This document shows positions 10,503 through 19,302 of a stretch of 50,642 nucleotides of DNA, one piece after another (positions within the stretch are counted from its first letter, which is position 1; every line of letters starts with the position of its first letter). This stretch comes from Candidatus Moranbacteria bacterium RIFOXYA12_FULL_35_19 (GTDB lineage: Bacteria > Patescibacteriota > Minisyncoccia > Moranbacterales > UBA2206): contig MFSE01000020.1 in NCBI GenBank assembly GCA_001784805.1, forward strand, positions 1-50,642. Direction: 5' to 3'. The position numbers were made by a program, and so were the translations under genes. The notes beneath the pieces are model-generated. The model was not told where the DNA came from and ran no database searches. It worked only from the letters and a program-made list of their open reading frames with translations.

Positions 10503-11122
10503 AATTTATTTATCATTTTTTTTATTTCCTCAAAAATTTCTTCTTTATTTCTGTTACCATCAAGAGTTTTTAGATTCCATTCAGAGATTTTTGTTTCGTA
10601 TAATTTTTTTTTCTTTTCAAGATAGTCAATTCCCTGATCAGGTTTTCGTTCGCGAGACATAATCATTTCGGGATCAGTTTGAAGATAGATCGCCAAATTT
10701 GGAACAGGAGGCCTAAGGTTCAACCTTTGGCTAGCCAAAGGTTGAATCTTAGGATAGCCTGATAAATATTCAATATTAATTATTGAATCATAAAAATATC
10801 GATCGCTTAAAATGTAATCGAAACCATTTTTCTCCAGTTTTTTGTATAATTTTTTAAAACGCCAAAGATCAATCATTAAAAATATTTTTCGTAAAAATAT
10901 TTGAAAAAAATTGGCGCGGGTAACGCTTTTTTCTTTCTTGGACATTCGATGTCCAATTGGACATCGAATGTCCAAAAGACAACTAATTTTTTTAGCAAGG
11001 CCAAACTCAATGGCATGAAAATAAAATACTCGCTTATTTTGCGATTTCAAATATTCTTTTATCAATTCTATTTGGGTTGATTTTCCAGAGCCGTCAAGGC
11101 CGGAGATTGTGATAAGCTTCAT
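10499..11122 (-). CDS. tmk: Thymidylate kinase-like protein carrying two palindromic insertions
   Basis: ITISGLDGSGKSTQ P-loop, SDRYFYDS motif; palindromes at 10712-10753 and 10940-10973. Confidence 0.8.
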   Translation of the reverse strand: MKLITISGLDGSGKSTQIELIKEYLKSQNKRVFYFHAIEFGLAKKISCLLDIRCPIGHRMSKKEKSVTRANFFQIFLRKIFLMIDLWRFKKLYKKLEKNGFDYILSDRYFYDSIINIEYLSGYPKIQPLASQRLNLRPPVPNLAIYLQTDPEMIMSRERKPDQGIDYLEKKKKLYETKISEWNLKTLDGNRNKEEIFEEIKKMINKL

Positions 11123-11475
11123 GATTTTATTTTTTCCTTGGAACGCTCATATTCCCTTTGATTATTTTTATTTTCTTTCAAAATAAATTCTTTTTCAATG
11201 TCAATATTTAAAATTATTCCGACTGCAAAAAGCATATTAATAACATCAGTTATTTCTTCGCCAACTTTGAATTTAATTTCTTGATTTTTATCAATATTCA
11301 TGCCTGATATTTTTCTACAGGCTTTGGCAAGCTCTCCAACTTCTTCCATGAGCAAAACCAATCTTTCGTGCAATGTTTCATCTTCAAAACCACGCTCTTT
11401 TATTTTTGAAGAGATGTATTTCTGGAGATTTTTTATGCAATTTTTTTTAAGTCCGATATTTTTGATAGTCTTCAT
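11119..11475 (-). CDS. MazG-like nucleotide pyrophosphohydrolase
   Basis: LLMEEVGELAKACRK ... KVGEEITDVINMLFAVG (EExxE...ExxD). Confidence 0.75.
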   Translation of the reverse strand: MKTIKNIGLKKNCIKNLQKYISSKIKERGFEDETLHERLVLLMEEVGELAKACRKISGMNIDKNQEIKFKVGEEITDVINMLFAVGIILNIDIEKEFILKENKNNQREYERSKEKIKS

Positions 11476-11479
11476 TTGT

Positions 11480-12778
11480 TTAGTAAGTTAAAAATGTTAT
11501 TGTTTCTAGCTTTGCTACAGTTTTTATTATTTTATTTTCTTCCATTTCCTGGACAATTTTTTCGGCGTATTCTTTTGGATTTTCCAAGCCGGTTATTTTT
11601 CCAATTTCATGATTAGCAGAAAAAAATGTTTCTTCGTTTTGATCAGTGCCTACGCCAATATAGGCGATTTCCTTGACGAAAGGGGCAATTAGCACTGGTT
11701 CGCCAGTTTGAGAGAAAACCGCGTGGCGAGCCATTTTGGAAGCCCCAAAGGCTCGATTAGCACCATTTCGATGGACGATAACTTTTTGATCAAAATGTGT
11801 TTCTTCGTCAAAATAGACATGTGGAGCGTCATAGAGAAGTTCCGTTGAAACCTTTCGAGCAAGTATTTTTTCCAGCGCTTTGTGAATTTCGCAAGTAATC
11901 AGAGTTCGATTAGCAAAACCATAATTTCCCGTAGCGCGAAAAGCGATGTCTATTTTTTTGCTGTCATTCCAATCGCACTTGGAAAAAAGTTTAATTAAAA
12001 ATAAAATTAATTTTTGGGAAAAACTTTTGATTTTTCTTTGAGTATAGAGTGAGGCAGTGTAACGGCCAACAATACTTGAACCCGTATGCATAAAAAAAAC
12101 ATATTGATCATTTCTGATTCCTAAAGTTGAAGCCAAATTTTCATCTAAAATTTCTGATACTCGCATAAGATAAACGAAATGACTATTGGTTGCTCCAAGG
12201 AGCCCAAGGCGAAACTTGGCAATCCAAGATATAATTTTTGGAATTGCACCAGAAATTTCTTGCTCGGATATTTCTTGATTAGCAAAAAAATTACCTTGGG
12301 AAAAAGTATTTTCAAATTCATTCTTTGTTTGAATAGGGAATGTATTTTTAAGCGCCGGACTGCCGTGGCGAAAAATATCTGCTACCATTTTTTTGGAAAT
12401 TTTTGTGCCAATAATCTTTTTGGAAGGAATATTTTTTTTGAATTCTGCGAAAAGATTTTTTATATTCTCTTCAGTTAATTCGCTTTCTGATAGGTCAGTT
12501 AAGATAACTCGCATTCCACAATTGGTAGCGGCGTCTAACATTTTCGGGATAATATCTTTTGAAGCAACGATTGCGCCAGTCGGATTTTCTATGTTTGGTT
12601 TGGTGTGAGCTTCGCTAAGAACGGCAATGCTACAAAAAACATTTTTATTTTCAGCTATTTTTTCAACCGCTTCCAAGACATCGCTTTTCTCAAAATTTCT
12701 TTCTTCGGAAAACAAAATAGCCGGCACTTTCATTTTTTCCGTTTGAAAACTTTTTTTATTTTTAGAAATATTTTCCAT
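11480..12778 (-). CDS. Divergent RtcB-family protein (RNA ligase-like); start taken at Met43 of the ORF
   Basis: Aligned RtcB-like blocks: IAVLSEAH, NCGMRV, GLLGATNSHF, HTGSS, TGNYGFANR, VHRNGANRAFG, FFSANHEIGK; upstream gene stops at 12780. Confidence 0.65.
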   Translation of the reverse strand: MENISKNKKSFQTEKMKVPAILFSEERNFEKSDVLEAVEKIAENKNVFCSIAVLSEAHTKPNIENPTGAIVASKDIIPKMLDAATNCGMRVILTDLSESELTEENIKNLFAEFKKNIPSKKIIGTKISKKMVADIFRHGSPALKNTFPIQTKNEFENTFSQGNFFANQEISEQEISGAIPKIISWIAKFRLGLLGATNSHFVYLMRVSEILDENLASTLGIRNDQYVFFMHTGSSIVGRYTASLYTQRKIKSFSQKLILFLIKLFSKCDWNDSKKIDIAFRATGNYGFANRTLITCEIHKALEKILARKVSTELLYDAPHVYFDEETHFDQKVIVHRNGANRAFGASKMARHAVFSQTGEPVLIAPFVKEIAYIGVGTDQNEETFFSANHEIGKITGLENPKEYAEKIVQEMEENKIIKTVAKLETITFLTY

Positions 12779-12779
12779 A

Positions 12780-13898
12780 TTATAAATTTCTATAAATTTC
12801 CTCATAAATTCCGGCAATTTTTTGGATGTCGAAATTTTCTTCGCAAAATTTTCGAGCATTTTTTCCAAGGGAAATTCGCTTTTCCTTGTTTTGATATAAA
12901 TCAAAAATCGCGTCAGTCAATTGTTTCAGATTGTCTTTTTCAATTATAACAGAATTATTATTATTGCCCAATTCTTTTAGAATTTCTAAATTAGTTAGAA
13001 TTACCGGTTTTTCACAAGCCATTGCCTCAATAACAGCGAGAGGGATATCGAATTTTCCGCGCATATTTTGCACTGGGAAAATGCTGATATTGCAGAGATT
13101 ATAAACTTCCAGCATATCATATTTTCCATCATCAAAAAAGGAAACTTTCTCCAAAAGATTATTTTTTTTGAGTTTCTCCACAACTTCTTCTTTTTTCTGA
13201 GCGTCTTTTCTATTTTTAATTCGAACTGCTAAAGTTAATTTAGCCTCGGGAATTTTTTTGGAAATTTCGATAAAACTATCAACGACTAAATCAATCGCAC
13301 CAAGTCGCACATATTCGCCGGTAAAATTAAGAATAAAATCAGAATTTTTGAAACCATATTTTTCCAAAAGCTGGGTATTTTTTTCTTGAAAGTAATATTT
13401 TTCTAGATCGATTCCCGGATAAACTCTTTTGACATTTTGAAATCCCAGAGAATTTAATTTGTTTTTGGCATAATCAGAGTAAGTGATGATAAGATCGGCA
13501 AACATCAAATTTTTTATATCATCCGACGACCAGAGATCATCGCGAAGAGAAGCGATAGTTTGAATTGTTTTAGTATGCTTAGATTTTAAGAAATTTTTAA
13601 TCAAGTAGGAATTAAGTTTTGTTGGCGTGAAAAAATAATGATTGATATCAAATTGGCCTTTGGTTTTAAATTGGAAAAAAAGAGCGCGAAGTTTTTGCGA
13701 AAAATTAAAATCCGAAACTTGGGAAGTAGTATAGATATCATTAGAAACAACATTTTGAGGAAGATTCGGTAAAATTCCCTTGGTCACAAGATTAATTTCA
13801 AAACCAACTAGGTTTTTGGCTAGGTAATAGGCGAAATTTTTAGAACCTTCATCCCAAGGCGGGGCAATGGGGCGGGTAACGAGTAATATTTTTTTCAT
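12780..13898 (-). CDS. GT4 family glycosyltransferase
   Basis: APPWDEGSKNFAYYLAKNL; GEYVRLGAIDLVVDSF; AVIEAMACEKPVILTN. Confidence 0.85.
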   Translation of the reverse strand: MKKILLVTRPIAPPWDEGSKNFAYYLAKNLVGFEINLVTKGILPNLPQNVVSNDIYTTSQVSDFNFSQKLRALFFQFKTKGQFDINHYFFTPTKLNSYLIKNFLKSKHTKTIQTIASLRDDLWSSDDIKNLMFADLIITYSDYAKNKLNSLGFQNVKRVYPGIDLEKYYFQEKNTQLLEKYGFKNSDFILNFTGEYVRLGAIDLVVDSFIEISKKIPEAKLTLAVRIKNRKDAQKKEEVVEKLKKNNLLEKVSFFDDGKYDMLEVYNLCNISIFPVQNMRGKFDIPLAVIEAMACEKPVILTNLEILKELGNNNNSVIIEKDNLKQLTDAIFDLYQNKEKRISLGKNARKFCEENFDIQKIAGIYEEIYRNL

Positions 13899-13899
13899 A

Positions 13900-13928
13900 T
13901 TGACAAAATTTAAAATTTAATGTAGATT
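13900..13928 (+). promoter_or_regulatory. Sigma70-type promoter for the 13935 ncRNA
   Basis: TTGACA (13900-13905), 17-bp spacer, TAGATT (13923-13928). Confidence 0.6.
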
Positions 13929-13934
13929 TTTAGT

Positions 13935-14212
13935 TAGAACCTTTAACCCGAGACTGCCTAGTGGACGGGACAGGAAAAAGCCCCGTTAAAAGTAGTCTCA
14001 ATTTCCCCGAGGGACGCGCAATGATTTTGGTAGGTTTCTGCGGAAACCGAATGAATAGCTCCAAGCTATTACAGGAGAATCCAAATCATATCCGCCCTCG
14101 GGCCCCAACAATTTGGCTAGGAGGCTGTTAAAAACGCCTCTGCCTTACTCCTCAGCAGGAGACAGTGGTTCCCTCCTATCCACTTTTCCCTCCTGCTGAG
14201 TTTTTATTTTTA
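13935..14212 (+). ncRNA. Candidate structured ncRNA, family unassigned
   Basis: Between two minus-strand genes; GAGACT/AGTCTC, CCCGAGGG/CCCTCGGG, GGTTTC/GAAACC and AATAGCT/AGCTATT stems; ends in a strong terminator. Confidence 0.6.
14151..14212 (+). terminator. Rho-independent terminator
   Basis: CTCAGCAGGAG...CTCCTGCTGAG followed by TTTTTATTTTT. Confidence 0.75.
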
Positions 14213-14569
14213 CAAATTTTTATAGATTTCTTTTTTCTCATCTTTCGAAATTACCAAAATGGTAATTTTTTTATTTTCACTTGCGAGAGTTAAGTTAGGA
14301 TTTAATTGCAAAACCGAGCCTTTTTTGATCACTGCTTCTCCTTCTTGAATCTTTTTTTTACTGGATAGGATTTCCCAATGGAAATTATTTTCATCACTGT
14401 GATTTTCAATGATAAAATTTAGCTTATCATTTTTTGGTTCGGCAAAATATAACACCCACCAATTTTTTCCGGCATTTTCATCAGATTGTTTTTTTTCAAT
14501 CCAAGCCAAAGAAGAAGCGCTGAAAATAAAAAATATTATGGTTGTAATAATAATTGCTTTATTTTTCAT
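14210..14569 (-). CDS. Small secreted or membrane-anchored protein of unknown function
   Basis: 119-aa ORF, N-terminal hydrophobic segment. Confidence 0.6.
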   Translation of the reverse strand: MKNKAIIITTIIFFIFSASSLAWIEKKQSDENAGKNWWVLYFAEPKNDKLNFIIENHSDENNFHWEILSSKKKIQEGEAVIKKGSVLQLNPNLTLASENKKITILVISKDEKKEIYKNL

Positions 14570-14574
14570 AAAAA

Positions 14575-16479
14575 TTATTTTTTAGGTTTATAATAAGTTC
14601 CAATCAAATCGGAAGAATATATTTTCCAAAATTCTTTAGAATCGCTAAATTGTGAACTGTCATAATGAGGATTGATTATGATAAAATTTGTGCCTGTCTG
14701 GGTGAAACATTTTTTCGCTTCAGAGGATTTCGGTTGAGAAATCATCCAAAGAGTGCATTGTTCGCGAGTTGGGCTGTCGTAGCGAAAAAGAAAACTTCTA
14801 GTAAAAGGAAGATTGTAATCGCGCATTAGAAAAACTTTCATCCAAGAATCAGCCGAAACATAGTTATGGTCTTTTAGAATAATATCTTCGGCGGTTGTTT
14901 TTTGCTTTAAGTATTTCGAGATAGCGAAAGTTTCAATGAAATTGGAATTAGATTTTTTTGGATTGATCGATTGCGCTTCGGACATAAACCCACCGGTCGA
15001 AACATACAGTATTAAAATTAAAAAAGCGGACAATTTCCAATTTCTATTCAAATAATGGCGGTCTTCAAAAATCCAATTTATAGCAAAAGCCCCGGCAAGA
15101 ATAATAGGAAAAATCAAATAATTTCCGATGCGAGAAGAAGGAATGTCAATGTGGAGCAGTGTCGGCTTCCAAGACATGATAAAAATTGAAAAAAACCAGC
15201 CTAAAATCAAAGCGCTTTGATATTTATTTTTCTTGAAAAAAACAAGCAGTAAAATTATCCCAATTATTCCTAGGGTGGCACGACTTTCTCCGACGGTGGA
15301 AAATATTTGCGCCAAGCTTAGCCCTGCCTTAGTTGATCGGGATGGTTCGCCGACAATTGTTTTGACAGCCTGATTTTCAATATAGCCAGGCATTCTCACA
15401 AAAAAGAAAAAAATAACTCCCAAAAAAATAATTGCCAAAACGCGGGGAGAAAAAATCAAAGCCAGCCATTTTTTTATTTCCAAAAAAAATTCTTTGCCTT
15501 TGAAAAGTAAAATAAAAAATAAAACGAAAATCAAGGAAAAGGCAAAAATAAAAGTGCTAAGGTGATGAGTATAAGCGAGGCCAAAAGAAGTGAAAATTCC
15601 CAAAGAAAAAAAAGCTGAATTTTTTTCACTTATCGCACGGAAGAAAAAATAAAAAATTAAGGGAATAAGCAGATTGCCAAGAAGATTTCCAATTACGCCT
15701 CCACTAATGAAATTTCCCTGTGAGCCAGAAAGAGCAAACAGGGCGCCAACAAAAAACAGCACCGTGATGGCAATATTTTTTCCGTATGACAAAGAAGAAA
15801 AAAGTTTTTCCGCTAGAATGAAAAGAGAAAACATTCCCATAATATTTATCAAAAATAGTGTTATCGAAGGAAAAGCGGATGCAACATCATTTTTTGAAAT
15901 AAGTCCAATGGAAGCAAAAACCAAATGCTCGCCGATTATGAAATCATCAATAGCTGACGGTTGGCTGATAGAATAAACATTGTCTTTTTGGATTATCTCT
16001 ATTTTTTCATAAGCGGGAATTTTTCCGGTCTCAATGATTTTTTTGGTCCAATACATATGATGACCAAGATCGGTTCCTGTTGGGGCAATAGTGTGAGAAA
16101 GAAAAAAAGCGCGAATTAGAATACTAAAAAATATAATTAGAATTATCAGAGATGTTTGTTTTTTGGAATAATCGGAGTCGCTCGAATTTTCTGCTGATTT
16201 TTCTTTTCGAAGTAAAAATACCGCGTAACATAAAATAATAAAAGCGATAAGAGAGAACAAGATAGAATTGGCATTGATGGATAACCTGAATTTGTCTAGT
16301 AAAATCAAAATTATATCAATAGCAATAATGCTTAGTCCGAAAGAAAGGGTAAATTTTTCTAGAGCGCTTAATATTTTTGATTTACCAAAAATCGCCAAAA
16401 GCAAAAAATAACCGGGAATAAACAACATTACGGCGATAGAAATATAAAACAATATTTGGTTAAAAATAAAATTAAGCAT
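14575..16479 (-). CDS. Large multi-TM protein, possibly GT-C glycosyltransferase-like
   Basis: 634 aa, many TM helices, APTGTDLGHHMYW loop, glycan-locus context. Confidence 0.65.
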   Translation of the reverse strand: MLNFIFNQILFYISIAVMLFIPGYFLLLAIFGKSKILSALEKFTLSFGLSIIAIDIILILLDKFRLSINANSILFSLIAFIILCYAVFLLRKEKSAENSSDSDYSKKQTSLIILIIFFSILIRAFFLSHTIAPTGTDLGHHMYWTKKIIETGKIPAYEKIEIIQKDNVYSISQPSAIDDFIIGEHLVFASIGLISKNDVASAFPSITLFLINIMGMFSLFILAEKLFSSLSYGKNIAITVLFFVGALFALSGSQGNFISGGVIGNLLGNLLIPLIFYFFFRAISEKNSAFFSLGIFTSFGLAYTHHLSTFIFAFSLIFVLFFILLFKGKEFFLEIKKWLALIFSPRVLAIIFLGVIFFFFVRMPGYIENQAVKTIVGEPSRSTKAGLSLAQIFSTVGESRATLGIIGIILLLVFFKKNKYQSALILGWFFSIFIMSWKPTLLHIDIPSSRIGNYLIFPIILAGAFAINWIFEDRHYLNRNWKLSAFLILILYVSTGGFMSEAQSINPKKSNSNFIETFAISKYLKQKTTAEDIILKDHNYVSADSWMKVFLMRDYNLPFTRSFLFRYDSPTREQCTLWMISQPKSSEAKKCFTQTGTNFIIINPHYDSSQFSDSKEFWKIYSSDLIGTYYKPKK

Positions 16480-16502
16480 AAATAATAAAGTGTTTTTATC
16501 TT

Positions 16503-16568
16503 TGTCATGCTGAATTTATTTCAGCATCTCGAAACTCTGTAAGATTCTGAAACAAGTTCAGAATGACA
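16503..16568. repeat. TGTCAT...ATGACA inverted-repeat element (CTGAA subtype)
   Basis: TGTCATGCTGAATTTATTTCAGCATC ... AGATTCTGAAACAAGTTCAGAATGACA. Confidence 0.8.
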
Positions 16569-16587
16569 ATTGCGTATTAACTATCTT

Positions 16588-17709
16588 TTATTTACTTACT
16601 TTTTCCATCTCTTCCAAATATCTCTTTGAAATTTTTTCCCAGGTGAAATTTTCCTCAACATATTTTCCAGCCATTTTGCCAAAATTTTTGGCAAAGTCTG
16701 GTCCAGCGGAAAAAATAGCTTGGATTTTTTTGACCCATTGTTCGGTGTTTTCGCTTTCAACCAGAAAACCATTTTTGCCATCCTTGATCGCTTCCGCCAA
16801 GCCTTGATAATTAGAAGCAATAACTATTCGTTCACATGCTCCCGCTTCAATAACATTAATTCCAAAACCTTCCACTGATTCAGGATAGGGAATATTCGGA
16901 GATACAACCAAATCAACAGTGTTCAATAGCACTTCCAAATCTTTTTGTGGTAGATTAGGCATTAACTTTACTCTGTTTTCTAAACTATTTTCCTGGATGG
17001 CCTTTTCGCAATCGGAAAAATTATCCGGATCGCCAGCGGTGTTTTTGGCCACTCGATATCCAGTTGCAATCATAAGTGCATCTTCGGAGAGTTTTGGCAT
17101 AACATTTTTTATAAACCAAGCCGTGCCTTTATGCGGAACAAATCTGCCAAGACGCAAAATAATTTTTTTGTTAGCGGTATCAGAACCCCACAGCACAGAC
17201 AAATCTTGGCGAGAAAATTCCTTTTTTAAATTTTCAATAAAAACACCGTTAGGAATGAAAACGCAATTTTCTTTGGGAATTCCAACTTTAACTGCTTCTT
17301 CGATGGTAAAATTTCCTACCATAAAAAGTTTATCGAGTTTTTTGAGAGAGGGAATGTTAATCGCTTTATAAATTTTTGGTAAGATTCCTTTTTTATTAGC
17401 AAAAGTTATATCAAGTCCATGTACGACAGAAAAAAACTTTTTCTTAGGATGAAAAATTTTCAAAACATATGCAATTGGCGCCAAAACGCCATTACCCACA
17501 AGACAAGCGTCATAATTCATCATCAAAAAAAATGCCCGCAGGAAAGTTATGGGTATAAAAATAGGTAGCCACCATTTGCCTCGGCCATTAGCGATAATTT
17601 TAACAGTAGCAATTTTTGAAAGCCCTTGGGCTAAATTATAATTTTGACTTTCCACCCCTCCGACGATTGGGGGATAGGAGTGAGAGATAAATAATATTTT
17701 CATAATCAT
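16588..17709 (-). CDS. GT4 family glycosyltransferase
   Basis: SHSYPPIVGGVESQNYNLAQGL; RLGRFVPHKG; EGFGINVIEAGACERIVIAS. Confidence 0.88.
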   Translation of the reverse strand: MIMKILFISHSYPPIVGGVESQNYNLAQGLSKIATVKIIANGRGKWWLPIFIPITFLRAFFLMMNYDACLVGNGVLAPIAYVLKIFHPKKKFFSVVHGLDITFANKKGILPKIYKAINIPSLKKLDKLFMVGNFTIEEAVKVGIPKENCVFIPNGVFIENLKKEFSRQDLSVLWGSDTANKKIILRLGRFVPHKGTAWFIKNVMPKLSEDALMIATGYRVAKNTAGDPDNFSDCEKAIQENSLENRVKLMPNLPQKDLEVLLNTVDLVVSPNIPYPESVEGFGINVIEAGACERIVIASNYQGLAEAIKDGKNGFLVESENTEQWVKKIQAIFSAGPDFAKNFGKMAGKYVEENFTWEKISKRYLEEMEKVSK

Positions 17710-17711
17710 AC

Positions 17712-17803
17712 GATGCTAATCAACGAATATATGCTAATCTGCTAATCGCGAATAAAAAAGGATTAGCAATTCGTGGATTTGCATTTATTAGCGGATTAGC
17801 ATC
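17712..17803. repeat. GATGCTAATC...GATTAGCATC inverted repeat
   Basis: 10-bp terminal inverted repeat plus internal CTAATC/GATTAG copies. Confidence 0.7.
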
Positions 17804-18782
17804 ACTTGTTGTATTTATCCTTCTTCCATTGGTAGAAAAGTTCTTCAGTGAGTTGGCGGGTGGATTTTATCATATCGGCGATGAGAGCAAAAATGATCAA
17901 TTGGATTCCGAGAAACATGGAGATTGAGGAAAAAACGATATAATTGAGATAGGGTCGGATTTTGAAATCTTGGAAATAGAAAAAAAGAAAAAATATAAAA
18001 CCAATTAAACCTAAAATCATAAAAAATATTCCTGGCCAGCCGAAAAATTTTAGCGGGCGGACATCGCGCACTGCTTTGAGAATAATTTTTGTAGAATTGC
18101 TTACAAATTTGAAAATAGATTTGGTGATTTTGGCTTGGCGATTGTCAAAATAAGTGACTGTGATCGGCACCCATTTCAATTTCAAATTTTTTCCAATAGC
18201 GTCAATTATCGTATCTTGAGTATAAGTAAAATACAGATTAGTTAAATTTAGTCGAAGAAGTGTTTCTCGAGAGTGAGCGCGAAAACCACAAGTCAGGTCA
18301 TTGGTTTTATAATTTAGGAAAAAACTGATAACATTGGCGGCTAATTTATTTAATTTTTCTCGAACCCAAGGAATATTTTTCGCTTTTCGTTCACCAAAAC
18401 GATTAGCAATTACCATATCCGCTTCACCTTTCAACACTGGCAATAGAAGTTTAGGAATATCATTGGGATCAAATTGTCCGTCGGCGTCAATATTGACCAT
18501 AAAATCAGCGCCATTTTTGAGCGAGCTTTCCACTGCTTGTTTGAAAGAATAAGCCAATCTTCGATTAGGTTTATAGGAAACAACAATATCCGCGCCATTT
18601 TCTTTAGCAACTTGGGCAGTGTTATCAGTTGAACCGTCGTCCACTACTTGGATTAATTTTTCATCTATCACGGCGCCTTCATTAGAATAGAAGTCATGAG
18701 AAAAACTTTTTTTGATATTTTGAATTGTTTTTCCCAAATCCTTTTCTTCATTATAAGCGGGAATGTTGATGATTAATTTCAT
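17802..18782 (-). CDS. GT2 glycosyltransferase (dolichyl/polyprenyl-phosphate sugar synthase-like) with C-terminal TM
   Basis: IPAYNEEKDLGKTI, QVVDDGSTDNT, NIDADGQFDP, CGFRAHSRE. Confidence 0.88.
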   Translation of the reverse strand: MKLIINIPAYNEEKDLGKTIQNIKKSFSHDFYSNEGAVIDEKLIQVVDDGSTDNTAQVAKENGADIVVSYKPNRRLAYSFKQAVESSLKNGADFMVNIDADGQFDPNDIPKLLLPVLKGEADMVIANRFGERKAKNIPWVREKLNKLAANVISFFLNYKTNDLTCGFRAHSRETLLRLNLTNLYFTYTQDTIIDAIGKNLKLKWVPITVTYFDNRQAKITKSIFKFVSNSTKIILKAVRDVRPLKFFGWPGIFFMILGLIGFIFFLFFYFQDFKIRPYLNYIVFSSISMFLGIQLIIFALIADMIKSTRQLTEELFYQWKKDKYNK

Positions 18783-18790
18783 ATTAGTAT

Positions 18791-18901
18791 TTACGAACTT
18801 ACGAATCTAGCGAAAGTACGAAACACTTAGGATACGATTAAGGCATAATAGATATGACAATTTCGTATTTTCGTATTTCGTATTATTTTCGTAGTTCGTA
18901 A
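18791..18901. repeat. TTACGAACT...AGTTCGTAA inverted repeat
   Basis: Arms made of TACGAA/TTCGTA units; same family at 22814, 28173, 46168 and 50463. Confidence 0.75.
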
Positions 18902-18902
18902 C

Positions 18903-19133
18903 TTACTTTTTCTTAATTATTAATTTTGGATCTATGCACTGAAAATTACACTTAGCATTATCAACGCCTTGGTGAAAAACTTCATTTGTACATTCTTTCA
19001 TTTTTTCCTCGCATTGTTTTTTTGCGCCGGAAAAATAGTCGCGGTTTACTTCATAACCAAAAAAATTCAACACAAAATAGGCTGCTACTAAAAAAAGAAC
19101 TATCCAAATTGCAAATTTAATAATACCAAACAT
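18903..19133 (-). CDS. Small single-TM protein of unknown function
   Basis: 76-aa ORF, N-terminal TM, four Cys. Confidence 0.5.
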   Translation of the reverse strand: MFGIIKFAIWIVLFLVAAYFVLNFFGYEVNRDYFSGAKKQCEEKMKECTNEVFHQGVDNAKCNFQCIDPKLIIKKK

Positions 19134-19302
19134 AGTAAATATAGGGCTTAAAAATTAAATTTAACTACAAATTCAGTATAACTCAAAAAGGATTATTTGG
19201 CAAAGGTTTTTAGGGGATGACATAAATCGATTTTGGCTTTACAATGAAGTCATGAAACATAAAACATATAACATATAACATAAAACATGTAATAGAAATA
19301 AA

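Noticed and set aside
13935-14212. 6S RNA, RNase P or SRP RNA assignment
   Set aside because: No conserved motifs of these families that I can recognise; left unassigned rather than forced.
16919-17371. 150-aa plus-strand ORF
   Set aside because: Antisense shadow of a clear GT4 gene.
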